Shown in pieces: positions 8,405-18,065 of a stretch of 64,000 nucleotides of DNA (positions within the stretch are counted from its first letter, which is position 1; each line of letters begins with the position of its first letter). The stretch spans positions 37,961-101,960 of the forward strand of contig VXPE01000111.1 of the NCBI GenBank assembly GCA_009839745.1. The letters are read 5' to 3'. A program made the position numbers and the translations under genes. The notes beneath the pieces were generated by a model, which saw only the letters and a list, made by a program, of their open reading frames with translations, was not told the DNA's origin and did no database searches. The DNA is from Candidatus Poribacteria bacterium (GTDB taxonomy: Bacteria > Poribacteria > WGA-4E > WGA-3G).

Positions 8405-9325
8405 TTAAATGCCCCATCTCTGCCGTGATTTTTTTAAGGATTCGATCTTCGCGTCCTGTTGCTTCCATGCGTAATGCCCTTTCGGTTTTTCACCAACCCA
8501 GCGTTCATCAATGGGTTCAGCAGCAAGCTGATAACGCGTATCTGCTGTTATCCGAATTTTATCGGAGGTGTTAACGAGTGAAGCATGCATCAGGAACATA
8601 CTAAAAATGATAACGTCTCCCGCTGAAAATGTTGTCGTTGCCCAGCGTCCCCCGAATTTCTCGACGATCTCAAGCGGTTTATCGCTGAAGTGTCCCTCAA
8701 TCAGATCCCGATCCACATCTGATTGTCCATAAGTTGCTCGAATCTTTTCAAATCGGTTAGATCCGAGGCAGAACACAATCGGACCCATGTCCAGAGACAC
8801 ATCGCCAAAGGGAGTCCAGCAAGAGTAGAGGTCTTGTGTGCCTCTGCCCATAAAGACGATATCGTAATGAATCGGTGAACCTGATCCAGGTCCCGCCGTG
8901 CGAAGCCATTTAAAATCGAACGTTCGGGCATCGCCACCGAGGAATCGTTTGAAAAAGTTCATGATGGGTTCACCTTCAACAACGGCTTTAAATGCTGGCA
9001 TCTGCGTCAATGCTTTATTGCCCATTGAGCCGGTTGATGGCGGTTCAGGGTAATCGGGGTTAAAGATCCCGTCCATCAATTCTGTATCCGGTGCGAGCAT
9101 CCCTTTTGCTGCGAGTTTCTCCAGAATCTGCCGACGCGCCGTGAGGATCGCGTCCTTGCCGTGTAGTTCACGAATCAGAAGATACCCCTCGGCTGCCATC
9201 CGTTCCTGCAAGGCATCGGGGTTGTCAAGGATGTCGTTACTTTCTCGTAAATCGGGACTGATGTCTACTTCCTGATGTAAAAAGGGGAGCTTCATTTTTT
9301 TACTATAGTCCTTTGATGGGCACAT
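8405..9325 (-). CDS. phytanoyl-CoA dioxygenase (PhyH) family protein
   Basis: 306 aa (or 296 aa from the in-frame ATG at 9295). Fe(II)/2-oxoglutarate oxygenase fold with the facial triad PIHYD (His153, Asp155) and distal His247 in FLMHASLVN, plus Arg258 (KIRITADTRY) to bind 2-oxoglutarate. Family members hydroxylate diverse small molecules; PhyH genes are abundant in Poribacteria. Neither start has a strong Shine-Dalgarno. A second, only distantly similar PhyH gene lies at 59482. Confidence 0.87.
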   Translation of the reverse strand: MCPSKDYSKKMKLPFLHQEVDISPDLRESNDILDNPDALQERMAAEGYLLIRELHGKDAILTARRQILEKLAAKGMLAPDTELMDGIFNPDYPEPPSTGSMGNKALTQMPAFKAVVEGEPIMNFFKRFLGGDARTFDFKWLRTAGPGSGSPIHYDIVFMGRGTQDLYSCWTPFGDVSLDMGPIVFCLGSNRFEKIRATYGQSDVDRDLIEGHFSDKPLEIVEKFGGRWATTTFSAGDVIIFSMFLMHASLVNTSDKIRITADTRYQLAAEPIDERWVGEKPKGHYAWKQQDAKIESLKKSRQRWGI

Positions 9326-9391
9326 ATTTGTAGCATAAACTGTTAGTTTGTGCCAGCAACCAACTTAGCAACTTTAGGCATTTTAGGCACT

Positions 9392-11401
9392 TCACAACTT
9401 TTCCTTCAGCCACGCGTAATTAAATCGATAGTGTTGACGGCTGCTAATCAGATGGATGATCCCGTTCTGTCCTTGGCAAACAGCGAGGTAACCCCCGAGT
9501 TCGGCGCTATTTAACCCCATCGTAAAGGGGCGTCCATCCATCGTCTCAAGCTCTCGGTCTTCTCCATCATCTGAAATTAAACGCATACACTCCCACGTTT
9601 CACCGTCGTCATAAGATAACGCCCCGAAGAGTCCGGTAACGAGGCGTTCATTGCCAGCAGCATCAACAATCGGCATGGGTGTCAATGCTTTCCGCTCTCC
9701 TGTGAACGTGGCGAGAAAAATGGGTCCCTCTTGAAGTCGTAGCAGCACACACCGTTGTCCGCCAGAAACGACTGGGAACCGACTCGCACTGTAATGCCAC
9801 GTCCTACCGCTATCTGCGGAAAGGCTCTTCGGCATCCGTCCGTTGATAGTGTCGCCTCTGCCGTAAGCCATCAACCTTCCATCTGTGAGTTCAACCACAG
9901 CAGCGTGAATACCAGCGATCCATCCGCCCTGTTTGCCATCAGCAAACTCGGGAATGGGTTGTCCTGTTCCTGGATCATACCATGTGTCGCCGTCGTCCTC
10001 ACTGAGCCATATCGCCGTGCCACCGTTTCCACCGGTTACTGCATCGCAAGCGAGGAGGATAGAGCCGTCCTGTCTTCGGAAAACAGAGGCGATCGGCATG
10101 TGCCGGAGGCGGTGCTCAGGTGAGATGAAGCGCGGTTTCGACCATGTCGCACCGTTATCATCGGAGTGGCGTAGCACCAACGCTAAGGGACCCCACGTTG
10201 CGGCTGCCGAGAGTCCGTTGAAATGGTAAATCCGTCCATTCTCGTTTCGCCAGAGGGATGTGGCGTGATTGTTCCGATCGGGCGGACCCCAGAAAGGTTC
10301 GGCTGGGTCCCACTCGGTTGCACCAAAGCGCAATCGACTCGCAGCGACTGTCAATTCGCGTCCACGTTCTGTTACACATGAATACCATGCCGCGAACATA
10401 TCGCCGTTCGGACACTCCACGATCGCCGGGACATGGTTATGCGCCGAAAAAAGTGGTCCGTTTGAACCTTCAGGAATTTTAACATAAGTGAGTGGTTCCG
10501 CGAAATAAGGGGATTCTGGCACGGGGACACGCCTATTTTCTTGTTTAACGTTACGTCCCCATAACGCCACCTTCGGTGCAGGGGGCGGCGCGGTCTGCGG
10601 CATCTCACCACAGACGACACGGAATCCGATGTACCAGTGCTTATCTTCTGGGACTGCCCCCATCCGATTGGCTGAGCGTAGGTAGCAGAGCAACGTCGAG
10701 TGACTCCCACCCCGTGTGACGCGATACAAACCTGCTTTTCTGCCCACTGGATCCACTTGTGGATCGGGTTCATAGGGCCCATACCAATCTTGGCACCACT
10801 CCTCTACGTTTCCGTGCATGTCGTATACACCCCAGGCGTTGGGTGGCGTTTGCCCAACGTGTAGCGGCACGATTTTTTCTGTGCCACGGCTCCGCTCGGC
10901 ATCCGGGTACCAACTCTCTCCAACGTTTTTGTGGAATTCAGGCGGTAGTATATCGCCGGTATGGAAATGGGTCGTTGTGCCTGCACGGCACACGTATTCC
11001 CATTCCGCTTCGGTCGGCAGTCGATAAGGAAGTCCCTCCTTCTCGGAGAGCCATTCGCAGAATCGCGTCGCATCGTGCCAATCTACAAACACAACCGCTT
11101 CATCGTCTTCTTTCGAGAAACCTGTATTCTGAAGACTCTTCAAGTCTCGGTGTGCGGGATCATAAGTCTCATACTGGGCGTTTGTCACTTGAAAAATCCC
11201 GATGTAGAACGGCGTGGTAAGAGTTACCTGATGCACGGGGTGTTCGTCCCAATCCCCGTCGCGGAGGTATGCTTTTCCGGCTGTCAGTTCGTCTGAGAGC
11301 GCAGCGTTCTTTGAACCCATCGTGAAGGTCCCCGGTTCAATTCTAACGAACCGCATCCCTATTGAATTTGTATACGTTTGATCTTCCATCGTAGCATCCA
11401 T
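9392..11401 (-). CDS. fusion of formylglycine-generating-enzyme-like domain and sialidase-like beta-propeller
   Basis: 669 aa. Residues about 13-265 form an FGE/SUMF1-type domain (MRFVRIEPGTFTMGS, RLPTEAEWEYVCRAG, DMHGNVEEWCQDW, RGGSHSTLLCYLRSANR, WYIGFRVV). Residues about 320-665 form a sialidase/BNR propeller with four Asp boxes: SDDNGATW (413), SEDDGDTW (467), SADSGRTW (528) and SYDDGETW (596). No export signal is visible. The FGE half has the general fold, but the active-site Cys pair of true FGE is not evident (only Cys239 in this stretch). Function of the fusion is unknown; glycan recognition is a reasonable guess. Confidence 0.85.
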   Translation of the reverse strand: MDATMEDQTYTNSIGMRFVRIEPGTFTMGSKNAALSDELTAGKAYLRDGDWDEHPVHQVTLTTPFYIGIFQVTNAQYETYDPAHRDLKSLQNTGFSKEDDEAVVFVDWHDATRFCEWLSEKEGLPYRLPTEAEWEYVCRAGTTTHFHTGDILPPEFHKNVGESWYPDAERSRGTEKIVPLHVGQTPPNAWGVYDMHGNVEEWCQDWYGPYEPDPQVDPVGRKAGLYRVTRGGSHSTLLCYLRSANRMGAVPEDKHWYIGFRVVCGEMPQTAPPPAPKVALWGRNVKQENRRVPVPESPYFAEPLTYVKIPEGSNGPLFSAHNHVPAIVECPNGDMFAAWYSCVTERGRELTVAASRLRFGATEWDPAEPFWGPPDRNNHATSLWRNENGRIYHFNGLSAAATWGPLALVLRHSDDNGATWSKPRFISPEHRLRHMPIASVFRRQDGSILLACDAVTGGNGGTAIWLSEDDGDTWYDPGTGQPIPEFADGKQGGWIAGIHAAVVELTDGRLMAYGRGDTINGRMPKSLSADSGRTWHYSASRFPVVSGGQRCVLLRLQEGPIFLATFTGERKALTPMPIVDAAGNERLVTGLFGALSYDDGETWECMRLISDDGEDRELETMDGRPFTMGLNSAELGGYLAVCQGQNGIIHLISSRQHYRFNYAWLKEKL

Positions 11402-12013
11402 ACCCCTCTGTATCCTCCCCGCAAGCGGTGGGGAGGGACGCGCAAACTGAAGTTTACGCTACAAAATACCGCAGAGAACGTCCTGTTTTGCCTGCTGAAA
11501 ATCATGTAAGTCACTATAGTTTGGACAATTTCGGTCGGGTTCCTGCTCGGTTTTCAAGAGATCTTTGATTTTTCTGAAGGTTTCTGAAACAAACCCAACT
11601 TGCAGAAAAATAAACCCCGATGCACCCAACGACAGCCCCCGGGGAATGCCATAAGGAAACCTTCATACCGTTGATTTCGGGGCGATATGTGTATAGAAAC
11701 TTGGGTTATTATATCAAAATCAGTTGAATTTGTCTGTGAAAAAATGTGATTGTAGACGCTATTCACTCTTTCCCAGCGAAAGTACTCGGAAGTCAATTGT
11801 CTTAACCGAATGGCAAAAATAGACAGAGGATAGAGGCGTTAGGCATCAAGACCCAACAGAAGCAGATTTTGAATATCTCAAATCCCAGGGGATTCCTATC
11901 ACAGGACGGATGCAAAAAGTGTCCCTTCCCTGTTCAATGGTGTTCTCATGTGTAGACATCGGTGTTGCAGTGGAGAGCTGCGATGGAAACCCAAACGAAA
12001 GTTTATACGCCAG

Positions 12014-12039
12014 TGCGTAAGTCCTATAGGACTTACGCA
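12014..12039. repeat. solo MITE terminal palindrome
   Basis: A perfect 26-bp palindrome: TGCGTAAGTCC, TATA, GGACTTACGCA. It equals two MITE-like ends fused tail to tail, and sits 43 bp from the full copy at 12083. It may be an excision footprint or a minimal element. Confidence 0.7.
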
Positions 12040-12082
12040 ATAGTTTAAAAATGTGTTATACTCTCAGTTTATGAAAACTCTT

Positions 12083-12203
12083 AGGACTTACGCACTACTT
12101 CTTAAAGTCCCCCTGATAAGGGGGATTTAGGGGGTTAAAAAGATGATAAATGCTGCTTTTTTGTGTCCAAATGTCCGATATTTGATCCATTTGCGTAAGT
12201 CCT
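12083..12203. repeat. MITE-like element, copy 2
   Basis: 121 bp with ends AGGACTTACGCA (12083-12094) and TGCGTAAGTCCT (12192-12203), a perfect 12-bp inverted pair. It shares the core CTTAAAGTCCCCCTGATAAG and following G-rich stretch with copy 1 (4516-4614); the right half differs in sequence and is longer. Confidence 0.8.
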
Positions 12204-12285
12204 GACGAAATGAAAGTGCGAACATTCGTTTCTATCAGAAATGTTGACTGGGTAAACTGCAGTCAAATGGGGTAATAGACATGCA

Positions 12286-12326
12286 AAGCCTATAGCAACA
12301 ATCAGATAGATAGTTGTTATAGGCTT
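12286..12326. promoter_or_regulatory. hairpin ahead of the acidic membrane-protein gene
   Basis: AAGCCTATAGCAAC pairs with GTTGTTATAGGCTT with one mismatch, loop about 13 nt. It ends 24 bases before the GTG start and just ahead of the AAGGAG ribosome site, so it could affect translation or be another dispersed repeat. Confidence 0.4.
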
Positions 12327-12349
12327 GCCCCACAAAAGGAGAACGTGAG

Positions 12350-13000
12350 GTGAGAATCGCAATTTATGTTGTTATTTTACTCGTTGTTTGTGCTTTAGTC
12401 GGCAGTTTGTATGTAAGATATGACACAAAACGTTTCATGGATAACTTTGAGAAAAGGCATGTAACACCTGTGAGTGAACAAGATTTAACTGATAATGATA
12501 GTGAAATATCACAGGTAGAATCTGAGAATCCAGAACAGCCCCAACAAACTGAACATATTGAAGAACCCGATGAATATGTATCAGAATCTTTGCAAGGTGA
12601 TAACACAAAGGACTTAGATACTTTTGAAATACTAGGTCAGTCTGATAGTTTATACGACACTTCTCCATTTACACCTCTTGAGCAAGAAGCAGATGAAACT
12701 GAAGAAAGTGAACAGCAAGAAACAGATGTGAATGATCTGTCTATTGAACAGATTATAGCGAATAACCGAAAACACCTTATTGCTGAGCATGGAGATATCC
12801 CGGAAGTTCATACATATTTAAAATACTTCCCTTTTGAAGCATTATTGGATCAGAATAAAGGTAAAGCGTATACACTTGATTTATCTTTAGAGGAACACCT
12901 GAATTATCACAAGGCTGTTGCTCATTTATTCCCAAATAAGGCAAATACGGATAGGTACTTAGACGCAAAAAAAATGTATGAAGAATTCAAGTCTGAATAG
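12350..13000 (+). CDS. acidic single-pass membrane protein of unknown function
   Basis: 216 aa from GTG, with AAGGAG upstream. One transmembrane segment at about 3-22 (IAIYVVILLVVCALVGSLYV), a long Glu/Gln/Asp-rich linker (about 40-125), then a more ordered C-terminal segment (about 125-216: IEQIIANNRKHLIAEHG... EEHLNYHKAVAHLFP). AT-rich compared with neighbours and flanked by MITEs and IS remnants, so probably acquired or fast-evolving. No family recognised. Confidence 0.65.
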   Translation: MRIAIYVVILLVVCALVGSLYVRYDTKRFMDNFEKRHVTPVSEQDLTDNDSEISQVESENPEQPQQTEHIEEPDEYVSESLQGDNTKDLDTFEILGQSDSLYDTSPFTPLEQEADETEESEQQETDVNDLSIEQIIANNRKHLIAEHGDIPEVHTYLKYFPFEALLDQNKGKAYTLDLSLEEHLNYHKAVAHLFPNKANTDRYLDAKKMYEEFKSE

Positions 13001-13065
13001 ATCTCAGATGTTCAGTGATGTTGTTATAGTAGACTCCGAAAATAAGTTTACATTTTCTGGGGTTT

Positions 13066-13600
13066 ATGTTATGCTCTATGATTATGGCATATTCAACAGA
13101 TTTACGCAAACGCGTGCTCGATTTCATCAACGCCGGTGGCAGTAAAGCCGCTGCGGAACGAACGTTTCGCGTCTCAAGACGGACGATCTATAACTCGTTA
13201 GAAGCCAAAGACCCCTTTGCCGCTGAGAAGCCGGGGCCCAAGGGTCCCCACCGCATTGATTACGAGGCACTTCGGCAACATGTTGCTGATTTTCCGGATC
13301 ACACCCTCACCGAACGCGCCAAATACTTCGGTGTTTCTCAACATGGCATCTCTTATGCCTTGTCGAAGCTGAATATCACGCGAAAAAAAAACGCAGACCT
13401 ATAAAGAACAGTGTCCCGTGAAACGCCAAGAGTATCTCTGAAGGCTTCAACAAGAGATACAAACCCATGGCAAAAAGTCTGCTTATCTTGACGAGACGGG
13501 TTTCACCCGAGAAGATTTCCGCCCCTATGCTTATGCTCGCAAAGGAGAGGGTGTGCCTGATAAAGTGCCGAGTCATCGCTATAACCATCGGCTTTCGGTA
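13066..13600 (+). mobile_element. IS630-family transposase remnant
   Basis: An N-terminal ORF (13066-13404, 112 aa) has the helix-turn-helix of IS630 transposases (YSTDLRKRVLDFI, RRTIYNSL). It runs into a run of nine A at 13383-13391; a frame change there continues into the DDE domain start (AYLDETGF, RPYAYARKG), as in IS630 elements with two frames. The second part has an in-frame TGA and breaks off after NHRLSV near 13600, so the element is dead. Confidence 0.8.
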
Positions 13601-13630
13601 AGTCTCTGGCAATGCAAGCGATGTCGCAGA

Positions 13631-13975
13631 TATCTGCGTAAAGTTTGCCAAATACGGGACGGACTAACTCCATAACAGGGGGTCTGTCATTGGTATTGCC
13701 CATCGGTATTGCCGGATGTTAGATAAACCTAGAGTAACTTACCGTGTTGAATCTATGAAAGAAAACCCCTCACCGACACCCAAGCGGGTGTAAAGGTAAA
13801 CAGACAACGCAAACATCACCTCTGACTTGAGTGCGACGAACCGGTTATAACTCACCAAGTTTAGAAACGTCCAACGCAAGGGCAGGCAGACTTCTCTAAG
13901 ATAATAGTCCTTGAAGGTCCGATACTGACTTTGATGAAAGTGAACCAAGATCGTCATTACCTCGCTGAGATGGGG
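13631..13975 (-). mobile_element. IS982-family transposase remnant
   Basis: On the minus strand, 13739-13975 reads LSEVMTILVHFHQSQYRTF... NLVSYNRFVAL... SFIDSTR, the conserved N-terminal half of IS982 transposases, then stops. A second piece (13631-13703) reads GNTNDRPPVMELVRPVFGKL, a more C-terminal IS982 segment in another frame. The middle is deleted and the end is fused to the IS630 remnant between about 13600 and 13631. Confidence 0.75.
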
Positions 13976-14216
13976 TCTTCAAGGATGTCCGCGTTTTTCG
14001 CAGTCCGTCCTGGGAAGTTGGTGTTGTGCCTTATATGTTTCAAGTGCCAGAAAAAATTGTCAATCTTGCAGAAAAGTGATGCAATAGACAGGGGAGAACT
14101 CCTGTGGGTTAAGGTTTAGTTTAACTCATTATACCAGAGGGATCTTTCTATAAAACACTCTTATTTTTTCTTCAACTCACGTTATTTGATAGCCATTAAA
14201 CAGGGGAGGATAATCG

Positions 14217-15332
14217 ATGTTAAGCGTGTTTAATTCCAAAAAAGGTATCATTATTGGTAGCATTGTTTTCATTCTTTTGCGGATGCCAATAGCGTCTTTT
14301 GCGGAGGAGGCGTGGGAACACATCACGCAGCTCCCCACTGAGAGAAGGGGATTCGCCACAGCTGTCGTGGATAATAAGGTGTATCTCATAGGGGGCAGCC
14401 TGATTGAAGACGTGAAGCGAGGAATAAGAAATCCAGGGCCCTTTGGAATTTCAACCGTTGAGGAGTATAATCCGCAAACCAATACGTGGCGGCCCCGTGC
14501 AGACATGCCAACGCCACGCGAGTATCCTAGAGTTGCAGTCGTTGATGGGATCATCTATGTCTTCGGGGGGGCAAGTGGGAAAGATAACAAAATTGGGAAT
14601 ATGAAATTCCCAGTTCATGTAGAGGCATACAATCCGAAGAATAATAGATGGATCCAAAAAAAAGATATGCCGATTTCTCGTGTCAACTTTGGATTGGGTG
14701 TGGTTGCTGGAAGAGTCTATCTCATCGGCGGTGCGACGGGCTTCGGTGGGGGACATAAACAACGGATGGACCGGGTTGATGTCTATAATCCAGCGACGGA
14801 TCTGTGGGGGACAGCTCCGAACATGCCGACCCGGCGGGGTCCGGGAGGTGTGGCTGTCGTCAACAATCGTCTTTATGTCATGGGGGGTGCTGGATGGCCC
14901 CCTGCGGGTGCTGGGCCTCATCTGAGGGTCATTGAGGAATATGACCCGATAAGTTCTCAATGGCAGCAGAAGCCGGATATGTTAGCCCTCATATCGAGGT
15001 TCTCAACAGTTGTTGTAAGAGATGAGATTTATCTCATTGGAGGTTTTCGTCCTCTGATCCTCCCGCGTGAGTATTTAGCGAAAGTGGATGTATATCATCC
15101 GCGAACAGAGGCATGGGACACTATTCCAGAACTGCCGAGTCCCCTGAGTCCTATTGATGCTGCGGTGGTCACCGGCAAGATTTATGTTTTCGGAGGTTAT
15201 GGAGAAGGTATAATATTTGTTCGAGACGTTCTCGTATATGATACGGGTTTTCATGCCGTTGAGGCAACAGGTAAAATGCTGACACACTGGGGCGAACTCA
15301 AAGGTGAACCGAAGAGCCAGCCAAGAAACTAA
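14217..15332 (+). CDS. exported Kelch-repeat beta-propeller protein
   Basis: 371 aa, GGGGAGGA before the ATG. Signal peptide at about 1-26 ending near SFAEE. Six Kelch-type blades are marked by VYLIGGS, IYVFGGA, VYLIGGA, LYVMGGA, IYLIGGF and IYVFGGY, spaced about 50-60 residues apart with the paired Y-x-P-x-x-x-x-W strand (YNPQTNTWRP etc.). A six-bladed propeller is likely. No catalytic domain; a binding or structural role outside the cytoplasm is inferred. Confidence 0.85.
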   Translation: MLSVFNSKKGIIIGSIVFILLRMPIASFAEEAWEHITQLPTERRGFATAVVDNKVYLIGGSLIEDVKRGIRNPGPFGISTVEEYNPQTNTWRPRADMPTPREYPRVAVVDGIIYVFGGASGKDNKIGNMKFPVHVEAYNPKNNRWIQKKDMPISRVNFGLGVVAGRVYLIGGATGFGGGHKQRMDRVDVYNPATDLWGTAPNMPTRRGPGGVAVVNNRLYVMGGAGWPPAGAGPHLRVIEEYDPISSQWQQKPDMLALISRFSTVVVRDEIYLIGGFRPLILPREYLAKVDVYHPRTEAWDTIPELPSPLSPIDAAVVTGKIYVFGGYGEGIIFVRDVLVYDTGFHAVEATGKMLTHWGELKGEPKSQPRN

Positions 15333-15375
15333 CACCTATTTATTTCAAACGCATCGGAGAAACTGAGTTTTTTTG

Positions 15376-16269
15376 TGAAAAAATACATATTACTTACGCT
15401 GATTCTTACTGTTATTGTTGTAGGTCCGTTTGTTTATCAACAATGGAGCGAAGCCAAACGCTTACGACATATCAGAGAGACAAAACACCTCGCTCGTTTT
15501 TTATTTTGGAATATCCATGTCCTCTTCCTATAACGTAGGCATTCGTCTCATCCTTCCTATCTATCCCTGCTTTATCTCTCTGGTAGGATTAAGCACGTTA
15601 CACTTTGAAAAAAGTAAAATGCTTCGTTATGCTGTTTGCTTTCTGCTGCTATGGCTGGGGTTTATATTTTTTTATCAGAGTCGAGATTCGCTGGCTTACT
15701 TCAATGAATTCGCTGGGGGTTCAAAGAATGGATACAAACATCTCGTTGACTCAAACTTGGATTGGGGTCAAGACCTGCCGCTTTTGGCAGCATATCTTGA
15801 AGAACAAGAAGATCAGGAGGTCTGGATACAGTACTTTGGAAGCTCTTTTCTGTCATCTTATGGTATTGATGATCGGTGGATTGTCTTACCTTATGCCCAA
15901 CCTAAGTCAACCGATGCACTCTTAGATCCACTATCAGGTGGACGTTATATCGTGAGTTTAACCTATTTGTTTGGTGGGTATATCCTTGATAGTTCGTTCC
16001 TCTATCCAATGGATTCTGAGCAGTGGGCTACCTTACATCACAAGATCAGTTTATATAACAAAGGACTTCGGGAACCCAAATCTCAGAACCTATATAAAAC
16101 CACCTATGAAGCCCCTCCGACAAAGGAAGAACGCATCATGTTAAGAGGTTTTCAAGGAATAGCCTTGCTTAATCGCCTTAAACAAAGGGAACCCGACGCT
16201 AGGATTGGCTATACTATGTTTGTTTATCAGCTGACTGATGATGAGGTGGCAAATTTAATATCGCCTTAA
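15376..16269 (+). pseudogene. C-terminal fragment of a GT39/ArnT-like membrane glycosyltransferase, truncated
   Basis: The open frame from about 15430 encodes membrane segments (RLILPIYPCFISLVGLS, YAVCFLLLWLGFIFFY) followed by FNEFAGGSKNGYKHLVDSNLDWGQDL, split across residues as in the C-terminal half of family-39 glycosyltransferases. The N-terminal catalytic half is absent. Upstream in another frame (15376-15531) is a 51-codon piece with its own export-like start (VKKYILLTLILTVIVVG) that matches no part of the fragment, so two unrelated pieces appear joined near 15480-15510. Probably not functional. Confidence 0.6.
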
Positions 16270-16349
16270 CTCCGGTAGGCATCAACTTGTGGACAAAAGA
16301 TGTCTTTTCAGATGTGTATCTTGTACACATATGCATTGAAGAATAATTT

Positions 16350-17867
16350 ATGCTAACAACGCTTATCCGCCGAGAACTCCTTGACAATCTGATGACGTTC
16401 CGATTCGCTGCAACCGTCTTGATTATGCTGTTGCTTGTGGTCGCCAATACCGCTGTGCTCATCAGTCACTACGAGCAACGCTTAGTAAACTACAACGATG
16501 CTGTCAAGAGGCATCAACGGCAGCTACAGGAGAAAATTACCTATTCAGCGGGTGATGTATACGTTGACCGTCCTCCCAACCCGTTGAGCATATTCAATGC
16601 TGGATTCGATAAACGACTCGGAAGCTTGGTCCCGATATCTTATGGATCTGTTCCATCGCTGTGGGATAGTTACATACGCGAGTCGGATAATCCGTTTATG
16701 GGCATGTTTGCCTCAATGGATATCGTCTTTGTCTTTGAAATTACGGTTAGCTTATTAGCATTGATTTTCGCCTACGATGCACTTACGGGAGAATATGAAC
16801 GCGGGACATTGCGTCTTGTTTTGACGCATCCCGTCCGTCGCGGACATATCCTCCTCGCAAAATACATCAGTGCGATGCTCTGCTTACTTGTGCCGTTGCT
16901 AATGAGTCTACTTCTCGCGGTTATTTTGTTAACGACCTCTACCGCCATTTTTCTGAGTACCGATGATTTTCTACGGATCGGAGGAATTGTTTTCACATCT
17001 ATCCTGTATCTTTCTGTATTCTATCTCATTGGATTCCTGATTTCGGCGGCGGCTCGTAGAACGAGCACGGCATTGATGTTCTCTATGTTTATCTGGGGTT
17101 TTTTGGTGCTTATCTATCCAAACGTGATTCTTGCTATAATCCCGCGTCCTGAGGCTCCGCAAGCACGTAAGGCATCTGCTTTCAACCAAATTGAACAGAT
17201 ATGGGAGGAATTTGACAGAGAGCGCAAACACTTCCTTGCCACTGACGACTTTCCAGGTGAAGTTTGGCATTTTGATCTTCCGGGGGTTGGATTCCTCTTT
17301 GATCCGAGTATTAGTGGTAACCCTCGTGACTTATCATATACCTACACAGTCCATATAGAGTTTGAAGCACTCGGCGGTAAGGAAGAAGAATATAAACCCA
17401 AGGTTCTTCACGCACAGCATTATTTCCGTTTCCTCGGTCCGCTAATTATTGATACAGCAGAACGAACGTGGCGCATCCGCAAGCCCGCACTCGAAGACAT
17501 CTACATCCAGCCCGCAAATGTGGAGCGTATCTGGTTGAAACTTTCACCCCTCGGCCTCTATGATGCTGCAACACAAACGTGGGCAGGGACGGACTTGCTG
17601 GGCACCAGAGATTTTTTCAATGCTGTGAGGCGATACAGACAGCAGGTGATTGACTATTTCTACGATAAAGATGTGTTCGGATCTCTACAGTGGTTTACAG
17701 CGGAAAAGGGCACGCCAGATTGGAGTAGTTTCCCACAATTTTCTTTTCAGAGGGTTGATGTGAAGACAAATGCCGAGCGAGCATTACCGGATGTAGGTAT
17801 ACTTCTTATGCTTAATGTCATTCTTTTCATCGTGATATTTCTGGTTTTCATCAGGAGTGAAATATAG
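16350..17867 (+). CDS. ABC-2 type transporter permease, paralogue 1
   Basis: 505 aa. An N-terminal helix follows LIRRELLDNL; a core of about five segments surrounds the hallmark EYERGTLRLVLTHPVRR (about 145-165), then a large soluble domain (about 265-480) and a final helix (VGILLMLNVILFIVIFLVF). This is the NatB/GldF-like permease layout with a cytoplasmic or periplasmic insert. No ATPase gene is adjacent. The gene at 18066 is a paralogue with the same layout. Confidence 0.85.
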   Translation: MLTTLIRRELLDNLMTFRFAATVLIMLLLVVANTAVLISHYEQRLVNYNDAVKRHQRQLQEKITYSAGDVYVDRPPNPLSIFNAGFDKRLGSLVPISYGSVPSLWDSYIRESDNPFMGMFASMDIVFVFEITVSLLALIFAYDALTGEYERGTLRLVLTHPVRRGHILLAKYISAMLCLLVPLLMSLLLAVILLTTSTAIFLSTDDFLRIGGIVFTSILYLSVFYLIGFLISAAARRTSTALMFSMFIWGFLVLIYPNVILAIIPRPEAPQARKASAFNQIEQIWEEFDRERKHFLATDDFPGEVWHFDLPGVGFLFDPSISGNPRDLSYTYTVHIEFEALGGKEEEYKPKVLHAQHYFRFLGPLIIDTAERTWRIRKPALEDIYIQPANVERIWLKLSPLGLYDAATQTWAGTDLLGTRDFFNAVRRYRQQVIDYFYDKDVFGSLQWFTAEKGTPDWSSFPQFSFQRVDVKTNAERALPDVGILLMLNVILFIVIFLVFIRSEI

Positions 17868-18065
17868 AATGGTTGTCATCAGTTAATTCTTGTATCAGTT
17901 GCGATTCTGCTGCTTACCACAGACTATTCTTGTCTGATACTCAACAGACCTTTGGCTGATAGACGTGTCCAATGAAGGTAAGCCCAACTAACAGGCGGGT
18001 TGGATATACGAAGAAAATCGTTTTCCTAAAGATGGCCTGAACGACTCGCAAGGAACATAAAAAAT

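Larger units (their letters stand above)
11402..12349. other. 948-bp gene-poor stretch with MITE copies and a hairpin
   Basis: No convincing gene. It holds a solo palindrome (12014-12039), a full MITE-like copy (12083-12203) and a hairpin just before the next gene (12286-12326). A 62-codon open stretch at about 11834-12021 could be debris but matches nothing recognised. Confidence 0.6.

Noticed and set aside
11834..12021. 62-codon open stretch before the MITE palindrome
   Set aside because: No start with a ribosome site, no family match, and it ends in the MITE end; listed only as possible debris.
13000..13066. Left terminal repeat of the IS630 element
   Set aside because: A plausible start (GACTCCGAAAATAAG) exists but no matching right end was found, so the boundary is not claimed.
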